DNA of 38,309 nt from Verrucomicrobiota bacterium. GTDB taxonomy: Bacteria > Verrucomicrobiota > Verrucomicrobiia > Limisphaerales > AV2. Positions 1-8,759 of the stretch are shown here, piece by piece. The notes under the pieces are model-generated. The model saw only the letters and a list, made by a program, of their open reading frames with translations. It ran no database searches and was not told where the DNA came from. The translations under genes and the position numbers were made by a program. The stretch spans positions 1 through 38,309 of the forward strand of contig QHNT01000275.1 in assembly GCA_003218515.1 (NCBI GenBank), read 5' to 3'. Every line of letters starts with the position of its first letter. Positions within the stretch are counted from its first letter, which is position 1.

Positions 1-2
1 TA

Positions 3-134
3 GTTGAAAAGCTCCAGCGTATGTTCCTGGGCGCTGCTGTCGCCGTGCGGCCCGAGCGCAAACCGCCCAGGCCTAAGTTGTCGCTGTATCGTTCGTATCA
101 TTTTCAGAGGCGGGTCAAAAAAATCGTGTTTTGA
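3..134 (+). CDS. possible 3' end of a gene entering from the left edge
   Basis: A frame open from the window edge encodes about 43 residues and stops at TGA 132-134. The peptide is rich in Arg and Lys (it ends RRVKKIVF) and includes a Pro/Arg stretch (RPERKPPRPK). An open frame of this length can occur by chance in GC-rich DNA and I recognise no family. It is listed because nothing else explains these bases and because the next 440 bp look intergenic, as expected downstream of a gene end. Confidence 0.25.
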   Translation, partial: VEKLQRMFLGAAVAVRPERKPPRPKLSLYRSYHFQRRVKKIVF

Positions 135-578
135 ACAACATGCGCCTAATTCAATGGCAGTGGGGAAGGGGTGAGGGGGTTCATGGGAAGGGAAAAAATT
201 GGACGTGAATCGAAGCCATGAACCGGTCGCAATCCCCCTCAACCGCCCTCCGGGCACCTTCCCCCCCACTGGGGGAGAAGGACGGGATGAGGGGGTACGG
301 TTCATGGAGAGGGAAAAAATTGGACGTGAGTGTGCAGTTAGATTTGGGGAGCACATATTCAGTTCAAACAGCGAAACACGCGAAATACGCCGAAGCAGAT
401 GGGAGAGCAGACCGAATGCTCGCTATCTTCGTGACGAGTTCTGGATGGCCTCCACGGCGCACAAGGCAACGGGATCGCCGGCGACAGCCCCCCTGCCATT
501 CGATTGCTGGTCGCGGACAAAATCGATGAAAGTGGTGGGTCAGGCATGTAGCGCGTTTTGCGCCCCGGCCCACGGTTG
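135..578. other. intergenic region holding a repeat cluster
   Basis: About 440 bp without a convincing gene. The left half is the REP-like cluster at 161-329. The right half (330-578) contains only short overlapping open frames on both strands with no recognisable protein. The minus-strand pseudopilin-like gene ends at 579, so this stretch is downstream of it and may contain its transcript end. I see no clear intrinsic terminator. Confidence 0.5.
161..329. repeat. duplicated hairpin/REP-like repeat cluster
   Basis: Two near-identical ~31-bp modules lie at 178-208 and 299-329; both read GGTTCATGG, then GGGAAAAAATTGGACGTGA. Between them, 257-296 can fold as a hairpin (CACCTTCCCCCC against GGGGGAGAAGG, followed by GATGAGGGGG). 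The GGTGAGGGGG and GGTTCATGG words recur at 27785-27806, so this belongs to the same G-rich hairpin family as 7263-7362 and 27734-27795. No coding content is apparent. Confidence 0.7.
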
Positions 579-1475
579 CTACCTCTGATAAACCGGGCCG
601 TTGAAAATCTCGTTCGGAAGGGGAGCTTTGTTTATGAGGTACCAGGAGAGGTTCCATTTCACGAGTTGGGCCGAGCCGCCAAACATCCCAACCACGGCTC
701 CTCCAGGGAAATTGGTCCTGGTACTGGGTCCATTGGGATTCGGAAGATTAAACCATCCAGGGACACCGGCATGACGAAGGGACACGCCGTTACCGGCGTC
801 TCCCGGCGGCGGGACGTTTGAAGCATCATTAAAATTAAATGGATCCAGTTCATTCTGTTCCCACAACTGCCAGTCGGTGGCGAGAAAGTCGCTCAGTTTG
901 TAGGTTTTCCCATTAAGGTCCGCTTTGCCGATGTTATTATAACCGCCAATCGTGCCGTCCCAACAGTAGGAGGTGAGCTTGACCGGCCGACCCAACCAGA
1001 GTTGCTTTAGCTTGCCCCCGCCGCGGGTCGCCGCATCTTTTGGACACCAACAGATTTTGTAGTCGGTCAGTAACGGTCCAAGCTGGCTGATTTTAAAAAA
1101 GGCCACCTGATTGCTGAACTGAACGGAGTTGACGTCCTTACCTGCAGCCGATTGTGGGGCGGGTGGACCGCCGGGAATGCGACCATTGTTCTTGGTCGCG
1201 TAAACCCAACCGTCGGGGCCGCTGAGATCCCCACCCCAGGTCGGATGCGCGACATGATCGTTGTTGTCTCCAGCATACAGGTGGCTGGCCAGGAGCATTT
1301 GCTTCACATTGTTCAGGTCGAGCGTCATTTGGGCGCCGTCCTTGGCCCTGCTCAGCGCCGGCAGCAGCAAGGCCGCCAGGATCGCGATGATGGCGATGAC
1401 GACGAGCAATTCAATCAAGGTGAACCCAGTTCTTTTGGCGGATTGGCCTAAGAGAATTCGCTCCGATGATTTCAT
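579..1475 (-). CDS. pseudopilin-like protein with type IV prepilin N-terminus (PVC family)
   Basis: This 298-residue protein has a short basic leader ([17 protein letters not shown]), a prepilin peptidase cleavage site before Phe, and the hydrophobic helix [19 protein letters not shown] with the conserved Glu at +5. It continues [10 protein letters not shown], then a soluble domain with [20 protein letters not shown] and, near the C-terminus, HAGVPGWF and [10 protein letters not shown]. That layout (N-methylation motif, YAxDNxD region, C-terminal GG-A motif) is the large expanded family of Verrucomicrobia, Lentisphaerae and Planctomycetes often annotated 'prepilin-type N-terminal cleavage/methylation domain protein'. 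It should sit in the inner membrane or an assembled pseudopilus after cleavage and methylation. Its individual substrate or role is unknown. It is transcribed alone; the ATG at 1473-1475 begins at the correct distance from the cleavage site. Confidence 0.9.
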   Translation of the reverse strand: MKSSERILLGQSAKRTGFTLIELLVVIAIIAILAALLLPALSRAKDGAQMTLDLNNVKQMLLASHLYAGDNNDHVAHPTWGGDLSGPDGWVYATKNNGRIPGGPPAPQSAAGKDVNSVQFSNQVAFFKISQLGPLLTDYKICWCPKDAATRGGGKLKQLWLGRPVKLTSYCWDGTIGGYNNIGKADLNGKTYKLSDFLATDWQLWEQNELDPFNFNDASNVPPPGDAGNGVSLRHAGVPGWFNLPNPNGPSTRTNFPGGAVVGMFGGSAQLVKWNLSWYLINKAPLPNEIFNGPVYQR

Positions 1476-1640
1476 ATCAGCTCACTGGTTGAATGGCATT
1501 GGTTGCGTGCGAACAAGGTCAATCTAGGCGAAACCGGTCTTTGGTCAACCGACAATTGCACGGGCATTCAAACGCACACTCGCGCCAGGTCTCAGGACGA
1601 TGGCAGGGCTGGGCCAGGCGAAATCGGACTGAGGAGCACC

Positions 1641-2009
1641 TCAGGCATGCAGCGCCCGTTGCACTTCGGCCCACATCTGGTCGAGCGGCTGGGTTTTGTT
1701 CAAGTAACCGGCGGCCCCCTTTTGCCGCGCCTCCTGGAGGGTCTTTTCGTCCAGACCGATGCCGGAAAAAAGAATGATCGGGAGGTCAGGACGGCCTTTT
1801 TTGATCGGTTCCAACAGGTCCAGGCCGCTGGATTTTTCGCCGAGGTTGATGTCAAGAATCACCAGGCGAATCGGCAGCTCGTTGACAAGTCGCAAGGCGT
1901 CGGCCCCGGTGCTGGCAGTGCTCACCGTGCAGCCGCGGCGTTTGAAGTAGATCGACAGCAATTCACGCGTGGGAGCTTCGTCGTCCACCACCAGAATGTG
2001 CTCGCTCAT
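1641..2009 (-). CDS. single-domain response regulator (CheY-like receiver)
   Basis: The protein is 122 residues, one receiver domain. Acidic pocket residues are D9 and D10 (ILVVDDE), the phospho-acceptor is D53 (VILDINL), the switch residue is S82 (ILFSG) and the conserved Lys is K105 (GYLNKT). There is no output domain, so it probably signals by protein contact or phosphotransfer. The start at 2009 (MSEHILVVDD) is chosen because the family begins there; an in-frame ATG at 2177 would add 56 residues of low-complexity sequence with no homology signal. No histidine kinase lies nearby, so its partner is encoded elsewhere. Confidence 0.9.
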   Translation of the reverse strand: MSEHILVVDDEAPTRELLSIYFKRRGCTVSTASTGADALRLVNELPIRLVILDINLGEKSSGLDLLEPIKKGRPDLPIILFSGIGLDEKTLQEARQKGAAGYLNKTQPLDQMWAEVQRALHA

Positions 2010-2209
2010 GGGTCCATATTTTTTCAACCTGTCGCCGAAAACGCAAGCAGAACGCTCGTCGGCAACGCACCTTTCGCCGGGCTTTTCTACCGCTTGGTAA
2101 GCCAAAGTTGCCGGCTGATCACCGTCCGAAGCAGGCGCCCCGTCGTCTTTACTGGCGAAGGTAATGTTAGCCCTCAAACGGCCTGTGGAATCCGAGCAAG
2201 GTCTGGCGG

Positions 2210-2385
2210 CTAGTACGACAACACGGAGATTTCGTTACATCCCAAGGCTCCCGCCCGTCGCCAGGCCAGCAGGTAGGGCGCGTCACTCCGTGCGCGCCGC
2301 AGACTCGAATCTGTTCACCAAGCGGCGCGCACGGAGTGACGCGCCCTACCTGACAGACATCGAAATTTCTTTGTCACAGTACTAG
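2210..2385. mobile_element. MITE-like palindromic element, copy 1
   Basis: The 176-bp element begins CTAGTAC and ends GTACTAG. The ends are imperfect terminal inverted repeats of about 25 bp: CTAGTACGACAACACGGAG leads the left end, and the right end read in reverse starts CTAGTACTGTGACAAAGA; both continue into ATTTCG. Inside is a perfect ~30-bp palindrome (2271-2300 with 2322-2351) around a 21-nt loop (2301-2321). It has no coding capacity. A second copy lies at 31563-31739. The right-hand CTAG (2382-2385) contains the stop codon of the minus-strand gene that follows. CTAG at both ends could be a 4-bp target duplication; IS5-type transposases are known for YTAR duplications, but no transposase is in the window. 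Confidence 0.8.
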
Positions 2386-3242
2386 CGGACCACGAGGTTT
2401 TGAACCCAGTTGCCCGGCTTCGTTTTGCCGATCCAAAACGCTTCGCCCACTCCAACCATGGGTGGATTGGAATCCCATTTTTTCGCATCGTATTCGTAAA
2501 TCACATAATTCTGGCGGTCGCGGTCAAACAGGTGGACCACGTCGCCTTCACTGATCGGGAAGCCGAGGTCTGAATGCAGCCGGCCTGGCTTGGGGATCTG
2601 CGAACTGCGAACAGAAAAACCGGCGGCAATGGGAAGCAGCAGATTCCCTTGCATCACTTCGCCGGTGAAGTTGATGTTCTTGAAGTCGGAACTCGGATTG
2701 AAAAAAATCGCGCCTTCGCCTGGCACGAGGGTCTCATTCGCGTTGATCCATTTGCCTGCCCTGACGGTGTTCTCGGTGAGTTTGAACAGGCGCGTGTCGA
2801 ACTTGTTGATCGTGGTGCCCTCGGGCGCGTCAGAGAGGATCGAACTGATGGTGTTGGACGGCGCCTGCAGCGGATTGGCGATCATCGAGTAACCTGGCGG
2901 CACGTTGATCGTGACGTAGCCAACCACGTTGTCGGAGAAAATCGCCTCAGCGAGCACGCGGTAAAAGCGATAACTGAACTTGGACGCCTCCGAGTCCACG
3001 TAATCGACCGGTTCGCCGCCGGATTTGCCCGCCGACACGGCCTGCCAGTTTTGCAGGTTGGAGGACACCTGGATTTCGTAACTGGCGCCTTTAGGAATCT
3101 GAAACTTGAATTGAAACGGGCCATACGGAAAGCGAACGCCGGAGTGCAAATGCGGAGGCACCAGGGCCGCCAGTTTGCTCTTTTTGCCAAACAAGCCCGT
3201 GATGGATTCACCCACACTGCCCAGAAAGTTCTTTGGGTCCAT
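2382..3242 (-). CDS. hypothetical protein with a verrucomicrobial 'string-like' sandwich domain
   Basis: A 286-residue protein of unrecognised function. Residues ~40-100 contain the pattern FQFKFQIPKGASYEIQVSSN, then LQNWQ, a D at the turn and YRFYRV. This matches a beta-sandwich module very common at the C-termini of secreted verrucomicrobial proteins (form 'YxIQxSxxLxxW...RFYRV'). The second half (YVTINVPPGYSMIANPL..., GVGEAFWIGK, NWVQNLVVR) resembles the repeated 'G-Y-x-x-IANPL' segments of such proteins. No signal peptide is visible; the N-terminus MDPKNFLGSVGESITGLFGKK is amphipathic. The TAG stop is formed by the last CTAG of the adjoining MITE-like element, yet the C-terminus looks natural. 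Confidence 0.7.
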   Translation of the reverse strand: MDPKNFLGSVGESITGLFGKKSKLAALVPPHLHSGVRFPYGPFQFKFQIPKGASYEIQVSSNLQNWQAVSAGKSGGEPVDYVDSEASKFSYRFYRVLAEAIFSDNVVGYVTINVPPGYSMIANPLQAPSNTISSILSDAPEGTTINKFDTRLFKLTENTVRAGKWINANETLVPGEGAIFFNPSSDFKNINFTGEVMQGNLLLPIAAGFSVRSSQIPKPGRLHSDLGFPISEGDVVHLFDRDRQNYVIYEYDAKKWDSNPPMVGVGEAFWIGKTKPGNWVQNLVVR

Positions 3243-3452
3243 AGTTTGCCAGTTCCAGTCTGACTGGATGAAAGATTCTTACGACTATCCGGCGGTTTTG
3301 GCAACCTATCGCGTTGAAATCGCCGCGGAGAAAATACCTAACCTCTTTGCGTGTTTCTCACCGGAGTCCTCGCGCGTTCGCGGCAGCCGCGAACAAAGCG
3401 TCGATTTCATTTGCCCCGCCCGCTGAAAGGCAGTCAGATCTTTGGGTCCACA

Positions 3453-4412
3453 ATGACGACCGTGAAAGCAAGCCTCATCGCGAATGTCATCGCGCTGTTG
3501 ACAGGAGTGGCCCAGGCGGCGGACGCGGCGGGCCGGCAATCCATCGACCGCCTTTGGGCCGGCCGGTTCAATTGGACAGTCGGGCCCCCGTTGGTCTCGC
3601 CCGCGGTTCGACCTGAGGACCCCTGCCAGTCCGTCAAGGATCCGTCGCTCGTCCGGCACAATGGCCGATGGCACCTGTTCTGCACCATCCGCAGTCAGAA
3701 GCGCACCCACCAAATCGAATATCTTTCGTTCGCAGATTGGAAGGACGCCGACAAGTCCGAGCGCCACGTGCTCAAAATCAGCAAGGGTTACTTTTGCGCG
3801 CCGCAGGTGTTCTATTTCGCGCCGCAGAAAAAGTGGTATCTGATCTGCCAAGTCAACGAGCCGTCGCGCAAACCGGCATTGCAACCCGCCTTTTCCACAA
3901 CCGGGAACCCGGCGGACCCGGATTCGTGGAGCAAACCCACGCTGCTCTACGCGCAGCAGCCGGCCCGTGTGAGGGCATGGATTGACTTTTGGGTGATTTG
4001 CGACGACGCGCGCGCTCACCTGTTCTTCACTTCCAACGATGGGCGGATGTGGCGGGCGGAAACAAAGATGGCCGACTTCCCCGGAGGCTGGAACGAGCCG
4101 GCGGTTGTGTTGCGCGACGACATTTTCGAGGCCAGCCACACCTATCGGCTCAAAGGGTTGAACAAGTTTCTGACCGTGGTCGAGGCGCAGGACGGGGGTC
4201 GGCGTTACTCGCATTGGACCGACTCCTTCAGCCACGGGGAGTTGTTGCGGGACGGATTCGATCAGAACCTTGAAGTTGATCCGGTTAATTTGCGTTTCCT
4301 CTTCCAGGGCGTCACGGACGAAGCCAAACGTGGAAAAGCCTACGGCGACATTCCGTGGCGGCTGGGAATCCTTGAGCCGGCAGATCAGCAACCCTCAATG
4401 AAGCATCGGTAA
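3453..4412 (+). CDS. GH62-like alpha-L-arabinofuranosidase, secreted
   Basis: The 319-residue protein has a Sec signal peptide (MTTVKASLIANVIALLTGVA, likely cleavage after AQA at ~22) followed by one five-bladed-propeller domain of glycoside hydrolase family 62. Family landmarks visible are VKDPSLV (D63, candidate general base), APQVFYFAPQKKWYLI, the DxxSWS segment, WIDFWVI (D168, pKa modulator position), LFFTSNDGRMWRAET, and FEASHTYRLKG (E216, candidate general acid). GH62 enzymes remove arabinose side chains from arabinoxylan. The ATG at 3453 was chosen over an upstream in-frame start at 3351 because it directly precedes the signal peptide. The 3' end overlaps the convergent miaE-like gene by 18 bp. 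No other xylan gene is adjacent, so its use is inferred from family only. Confidence 0.85.
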   Translation: MTTVKASLIANVIALLTGVAQAADAAGRQSIDRLWAGRFNWTVGPPLVSPAVRPEDPCQSVKDPSLVRHNGRWHLFCTIRSQKRTHQIEYLSFADWKDADKSERHVLKISKGYFCAPQVFYFAPQKKWYLICQVNEPSRKPALQPAFSTTGNPADPDSWSKPTLLYAQQPARVRAWIDFWVICDDARAHLFFTSNDGRMWRAETKMADFPGGWNEPAVVLRDDIFEASHTYRLKGLNKFLTVVEAQDGGRRYSHWTDSFSHGELLRDGFDQNLEVDPVNLRFLFQGVTDEAKRGKAYGDIPWRLGILEPADQQPSMKHR

Positions 4413-4967
4413 CGGATTCGGCTCGCGAATCAGCTCCGCGTCGAGGTCGAGAAAAAAGTCGAGTCGGCGGTCGGTCTCCGTGCCATCAATAGAGCGCGCC
4501 ATTAGAATGTAAGCCGCGTAGTGGTTTCCCTCCGACTCGACGAGGCTCGCGTAGAACTTTGCCAGCTCGGCGTCGATGGATTCCAACTCCCGGGCCAGGA
4601 TTTGAAACTTTTCGCAACTGCGCCCCTCGATCAGCGAGCAGCAGATCAGATGGTCGATGACTTGATGCCGTTGCCCGTTGCGCACCGACTTCATCAAACC
4701 GGAAATCCACGGGCTGGGGTGCGGCTGGCCAAACGGTACGCCGCGCCGCTTCAGCAAATCGAGCACGAGTTGGAAGTGCTGCAGTTCTTCGATGGCAATG
4801 GAATTGAGTTCTTCGACACGAGGATAGAGGTCGCGATATTTTTCCAGGTTCAACGCGGTCGTGGCGGCCTTCCGTTCCAGGTGCGCGTGGTCCACCAGCA
4901 CGGCGGGCAGATCGGCCAGAACTTTCGGCAGCCAGTCGGCCGGAATTTTTTCGCGAAACAACAGCAT
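4395..4967 (-). CDS. miaE: tRNA-(ms2io6A)-hydroxylase-like diiron protein
   Basis: The 190-residue protein matches MiaE along its length: a ferritin-like four-helix bundle with diiron ligands in DHAHLERKAATTAL, SIAIEELQHF (ExxH), LIEGRSCEKF and ESEGNHYAAY. MiaE uses a diiron centre and O2 to hydroxylate the isopentenyl group of 2-methylthio-isopentenyladenosine at tRNA position 37. It starts 9 bp after the stop of the membrane-anchored protein upstream on the same strand, so the two are probably co-transcribed. Its C-terminus overlaps the 3' end of the GH62-like gene on the other strand. MiaA/MiaB are not in the window. Confidence 0.9.
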   Translation of the reverse strand: MLLFREKIPADWLPKVLADLPAVLVDHAHLERKAATTALNLEKYRDLYPRVEELNSIAIEELQHFQLVLDLLKRRGVPFGQPHPSPWISGLMKSVRNGQRHQVIDHLICCSLIEGRSCEKFQILARELESIDAELAKFYASLVESEGNHYAAYILMARSIDGTETDRRLDFFLDLDAELIREPNPLPMLH

Positions 4968-4976
4968 GTGAAGAAG

Positions 4977-6693
4977 TCATTTCCAGGTGATGCCGACCAG
5001 ATTGGTTCTGGCATGATTCACCAGGATAAGATTGTTGTTGGCGAGAACGGCCTCCAGAACGTTTTGCGCCGTCACATTTTCCAGATGGAGGGAGACGGCA
5101 GGAAATGATTGCTTCAGCACTTTTGGGTCAATCTGCACTTGAAGGTCCGCCTGCCTCGCCAGGACTCGAATGACATCGAACAGGGGTGCGTCTTCGAATT
5201 CCACTAACGGCAAAACCTCTGGCGCCAGCACTGGCGTCTCAACTTCGAGCGACGCAAGCCGGGGCCAGACGGCGTCTCGCCCGTCCCAGAGACCGGAATA
5301 TCTTCTCCAAGCCGCCGCGAGTTGTGGATTGCCCCCGCCATCCACACCATCCAAGCCAACGGAATAGAGGTGGAGCAAGCCATCCGATTCCTGGCGATAA
5401 CGCAGCGGCCGGCCATCCATGTAATCCACGGGAACGGCCGCAAAAAACTCCGGTGAAAGCGCGTCGAGGTTGGGTGGGAACTTCCCATGGCGGAGTTGAT
5501 AACGCTTGAGCGAGATCGCCGCCACGGTCAGGCTGCGGTATGTTTCCGTTCGCATTACGACTTCGTGCGCACGCACAAAATTTCCCCAAACCATCCGGCT
5601 CATTTGGAAACGGAGGCCATTGTATTTGTCGAGGATCGAAGAGGAGCGGACCCTTGGTGGATTCAGTTCGGCTGACAGGCGGACCCAGGACTTGTGTTGG
5701 ACCGCCGTCCGCGTGGCATCGAGAGTCGGCTGCATTTCCTTCAGATAATTCAGTTCGTCCGATGCGGACCAGGCTAGGCGCCACACTGGATCGAAAACGT
5801 ATTCCCGGACAACATCTGCTGCGGATCGAGTCTGTGCGGGAGGGAAAGTGAATTGCGGGCGAACGCTCGCGATACCATTACTCCGCGAATAGGCGAACCA
5901 CGTCAGCGTCCTCGCCCGTTCCATTTCCCACGTGAGCGGGAATTCTTCCAACCACTTTGGTCTTTCCCACTCATGCTGCAATTCGGCCAGTTCTTCGTCG
6001 GTCCATCCGGGTGCTTGAAGCGCGGCCCAGGTGGCGTCGAGCGCCAGATCGGCGATGGCGACCCGGATCATCTGGTTGATCAGAGACAGGTCGTCTCCAT
6101 GCAGACGGGTCAGACGAATCAACGAGCGCAATGAGGTTAGCGCTGACGGGAATCGACGCTCGTGCAGTTCAAACATCGTCGCCAGCGCGAGCCACCTGGC
6201 AGTCGATCGTTTGGCGGCATAATTTCCAGAAGTGCCGAGGCTTCGATAGTTCACGCCACTCGCGGCTGCCGGCGTTTGCAACACTTCGTGGATCTCCTCG
6301 AGGCTTTCGCGCGCGGCGGCCAACTGTAGTGCCACCATTGCCCAGGTGTTTGTCCCGTCTGGAACCCGATCCGGCACCTCCTTCATCCATAGAGCCGTTG
6401 CTTCGCCCGGCCCGGCAATCTCGAGTGGCTTGAAATTTCCTGGCTCGATTGAGAGGCTGCGCAATTGATTCGCCGCCGTGTTGAATCGGAAAAGATTTGT
6501 GTCAACGATGGAGAGAGTTGGCGGCGCGATTTCGTCGATGGAGAATCTTTCACCGCGCGCGGCCATCTGTGCCTTCCACGCCTGCAACGAACGATTGCCC
6601 GCCAGATGATTGATCCACACAACAACGGCGACCAGACCAAGAAACACAAGTATTCCTGCGAAGATTTTGCGGGAAATACTCGGCGGACTCATC
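4977..6693 (-). CDS. membrane-anchored hypothetical protein with STN-like C-terminal domain
   Basis: A 571-residue protein. Residues ~8-27 form one transmembrane helix (IFAGILVFLGLVAVVVWINH) after a short basic N-terminus, so the rest is likely periplasmic. The middle (~100-400) is helical, with many Trp/Leu/Arg (LHERRFPSALTSLRSLIRL). A segment at ~380-440 (LKRYQLRHGKFPPNLDAL, then VDYMDGRPLRYR, then YSVGLDGVDGGG) resembles the C-terminal 'PxDPxxGxPLxYR...YSxGxDGxDxGG' motif of many planctomycete and verrucomicrobial proteins. The last ~75 residues (EFEDAPLFDVIRVLARQADL...VSLHLENVTAQNVLEAVLA) look like the STN/secretin N-terminal fold. Function unknown. The ATG at 6693 is chosen because it directly precedes the TM helix. 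It is followed by miaE 9 bp downstream and diverges from the cupin. Confidence 0.75.
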
Positions 6694-6770
6694 CTGGAAC
6701 CAATACCATGCTGGTAGGAAGGTTGCGAACATGGTCTTGCATTTTCCGCGTGTCGGCGTTGGATAAAGCC

Positions 6771-7100
6771 ATGTTTCCCTACGTAACGCTGGCCAAAGAC
6801 AAGAGCTGGCAGCCCGGCCCCTACGACGGCGTTGAGCTGCTGGTGTTGCACAAGAACGAAATGACCGGCGGCGTGACGATTCTGCGAAAGTTCCGGGCCG
6901 GTTTGACCGTGCCGGCCCACATTCATCCACTGGCGAACGAATACTGCTACGTGCTCTCGGGCGAATGGGAGGAGAGCGGCGCGGTTTACACCACCGGCGC
7001 ATTTTTCTTCGCGCCCAAAGGTGTCAAACACGGTCCGCACCACGCCAAGACCGAAGTCATCAGCCTGACGGTGTTCGACGGGCCGCTGACGGTGGAGTAG
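6771..7100 (+). CDS. single-domain cupin
   Basis: The 109-residue protein carries both canonical cupin motifs. Motif 1 fits G(X)5HXH(X)4E(X)6G exactly (G44, H50, H52, E57, G64), and motif 2 fits G(X)5PXG(X)2H (G76, P82, G84, H87). The three His and one Glu should bind a divalent metal. The order of motifs and the FRAGLTVPAHIHP segment resemble the ChrR/anti-sigma-like and small dioxygenase cupins. Whether it is an enzyme or a sensor cannot be told. Start at 6771 (MFPYVTLAKD) is preferred; an in-frame ATG at 6709 would add 20 residues in the 77-bp divergent promoter region. It stands alone. Confidence 0.85.
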   Translation: MFPYVTLAKDKSWQPGPYDGVELLVLHKNEMTGGVTILRKFRAGLTVPAHIHPLANEYCYVLSGEWEESGAVYTTGAFFFAPKGVKHGPHHAKTEVISLTVFDGPLTVE

Positions 7101-7529
7101 CTCGTTCCGCGCCGGTGTCAGCAGGCGAGTCAGCGCGCCGTTCCGATGGACAGACCCACGAGCCGGTTCACCACGATCTCCAAATCGGCCAGCTCTTCTG
7201 CAGATCGGCATTTTGCCGGGCGCAACGCGACAGCACCACCAAGCTGCTGTGGCGCACGTATTCCCCTCACCCGGCGTGAAGGCCACCCTCTCCCCATCGG
7301 ATGGGGAGAGGGAAGGGTGAGGGGCCTTCGGAAATCTTGCCGGCCAGACTCGATACGGTGGTCACCCGCATTTTGCCCGCGGCGCCATTTAGAATTTACT
7401 TCGCGTCCAAACTTTGCTTTAATCCCCGGCTTTTCTGTAACTTACCAGTCTCCTGGCGTGTATTGTCAGGAACGGCGCTCGGTTCCCGTTTAACTGCATG
7501 TGCTGACGCAAACCAACGAAATATTTGTT
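7101..7529. other. intergenic region with REP-like hairpin
   Basis: About 430 bp between the cupin and the Tat-exported phosphatase-like gene. It contains the hairpin-plus-tail repeat at 7263-7362. The remaining 160 bp upstream of 7530 is AT-richer than its surroundings (for example TTTAGAATTTACTT near 7387-7400), which suits a promoter for the downstream operon, but I could not fix -35/-10 boxes. No credible gene is seen. Confidence 0.5.
7263..7362. repeat. REP-like hairpin with conserved 3' tail (copy A)
   Basis: Nested inverted repeats: CCCCTCACCC (7263-7272) pairs with GGGTGAGGGG (7315-7324), and CCCTCTCCCCATC (7286-7298) pairs with GATGGGGAGAGGG (7300-7312). A tail follows with CTTCGGAAATCTTGC (7326-7340) and ACTCGATACGGTGGT (7348-7362). 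The same tail, one or two bases different, is found at 21838-21885, and the hairpin alone at 27734-27795. Confidence 0.8.
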
Positions 7530-8759
7530 ATGAAAGACCCTGTTTGTAATCCACTCAACCGCGTGTCGGCTTTGCCTCGCCGCACTTTCCTCAAAGGCGT
7601 CCTGGCCGGCACCGGCATGTTGGCCGCGGGCGGCCCGTTGTCCGCCGCTGAGTCCCTGGTGAGCGATTCCACCGCGACGAAACCCGCCTTTCGCGGACCA
7701 AACGTTATCCTGGTTCGCTTCGGCGGTGGCGCGCGGCGCAGGGAAACTATCGATCCGCAGTCCACCTACAGCCCGTTCCTCTGCCGCGAGCTGGCAAAGC
7801 GCGGGACGTTCTTCAACAACATGGAGATTGCGCAGATCGAGGGGCTGAATACCAGCCACGGCGAAGGCACGCTCAACATCGTCACCGGCAAATACGACAA
7901 ATACAAAGACATCGAAAACAAATTTCTCGGCGCGCGTTTCGAGCCGAAGGTGCCGACCGTGTTCGAGTATCTCCGCAAATCGTTTGCCGTGCCGCCGCAC
8001 CAAACGTTGATTGTCAACGGCGAGGATCGGCCCGACGAAGAATTCTACACGTTCAGCAATCACTTCGCCTACGGCATCAATTACCGCTCGAACATGCTCA
8101 GCCTTTATCGATTCAAAGCGTGGCTCATGCGCCGGCAGATCGCCGAAGGAAAACTGACCGACAAACAAATCGAGCAGCGGAAAAAGGAGCTGGCCAAATG
8201 GGAAAAGGTGGACTACCGCACCAGAGGCGAAGACCGCCAGGGACAGGAACTCGAAGCATTCTGGCAGCGCTGGCGCGAGTATTACGGCGACTCCGGTTTT
8301 GTGAATCCACGCGGCGACCGTTTGCTCACTGAGTTGACCGTACGCGCTATCAAGGAATTGCGGCCCAGGCTCCTCATGGTCAATTACCAGGACTGCGACT
8401 ACGTCCATTGGGGCAACATGAGCCATTACACGCGCGCCGTTTCCATCATGGATGAGGGACTGAGGCAAATAGTCCAGACCGTCGAGGCCGACGCGGAATT
8501 TCGCGACAACACCGTCTTCGTCGTCCTCCCGGACTGCGGTCGCGACAGCAACCCATTTGCGGACGTACCGTGTCAGCACCATTTCGGCTCGCGCTCGGCG
8601 CACGAAATCTTCGCGCTGTTCGTCGGGCCAGGAGTGAAGCGCGGCGCGGTCGTGGACAAGCGCGTTGACCAAAGCCAGGTCGCCGCCACCATCGGCCAGC
8701 TCATGGGTTTCAAAGCGGAGTGCGCAGAACAGCGGGTCCTGGAGGAGGCCATCGCGTGA
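7530..8759 (+). CDS. Tat-exported alkaline-phosphatase/sulfatase-superfamily protein
   Basis: The protein has 409 residues. A twin-arginine signal is clear: PRRTFLKG (R17, R18) followed by VLAGTGMLAAGGPLSAAE. The mature part begins PNVILVRFGGGARRR, which is where sulfatases have 'PNIlxixxDD', but both metal-binding Asp are absent. A candidate nucleophile region is NTSHGEGTLNIVTGKY (~107-122), matching the 'TxSR..xLTG' position. Near the C-terminus the usual DHG is DCG (VVLPDCGRDSN), followed by CQHHFGSRSAHEIFALFVGPGVKRG. The fold is therefore likely, but the metal site is altered and activity is uncertain. The Tat motif sets the start at 7530; an in-frame ATG at 7500 would add 10 residues. 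Its stop codon overlaps the start of the next gene. Confidence 0.75.
   Translation: MKDPVCNPLNRVSALPRRTFLKGVLAGTGMLAAGGPLSAAESLVSDSTATKPAFRGPNVILVRFGGGARRRETIDPQSTYSPFLCRELAKRGTFFNNMEIAQIEGLNTSHGEGTLNIVTGKYDKYKDIENKFLGARFEPKVPTVFEYLRKSFAVPPHQTLIVNGEDRPDEEFYTFSNHFAYGINYRSNMLSLYRFKAWLMRRQIAEGKLTDKQIEQRKKELAKWEKVDYRTRGEDRQGQELEAFWQRWREYYGDSGFVNPRGDRLLTELTVRAIKELRPRLLMVNYQDCDYVHWGNMSHYTRAVSIMDEGLRQIVQTVEADAEFRDNTVFVVLPDCGRDSNPFADVPCQHHFGSRSAHEIFALFVGPGVKRGAVVDKRVDQSQVAATIGQLMGFKAECAEQRVLEEAIA
8741..8748 (+). promoter_or_regulatory. strong Shine-Dalgarno that sets a GTG start
   Basis: GGAGGAGG lies inside the 3' end of the phosphatase-like gene, 7 nt before GTG 8756-8758. It is one of the few clear ribosome binding sites in the window. 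It decides the start of the membrane protein and makes translational coupling through the GTGA overlap (8756-8759) likely. Confidence 0.75.

Noticed and set aside
3306-4391. 361-residue open frame on the minus strand opposite the GH62-like gene
   Set aside because: No family motif, and it conflicts with the signal peptide and catalytic motifs on the plus strand.
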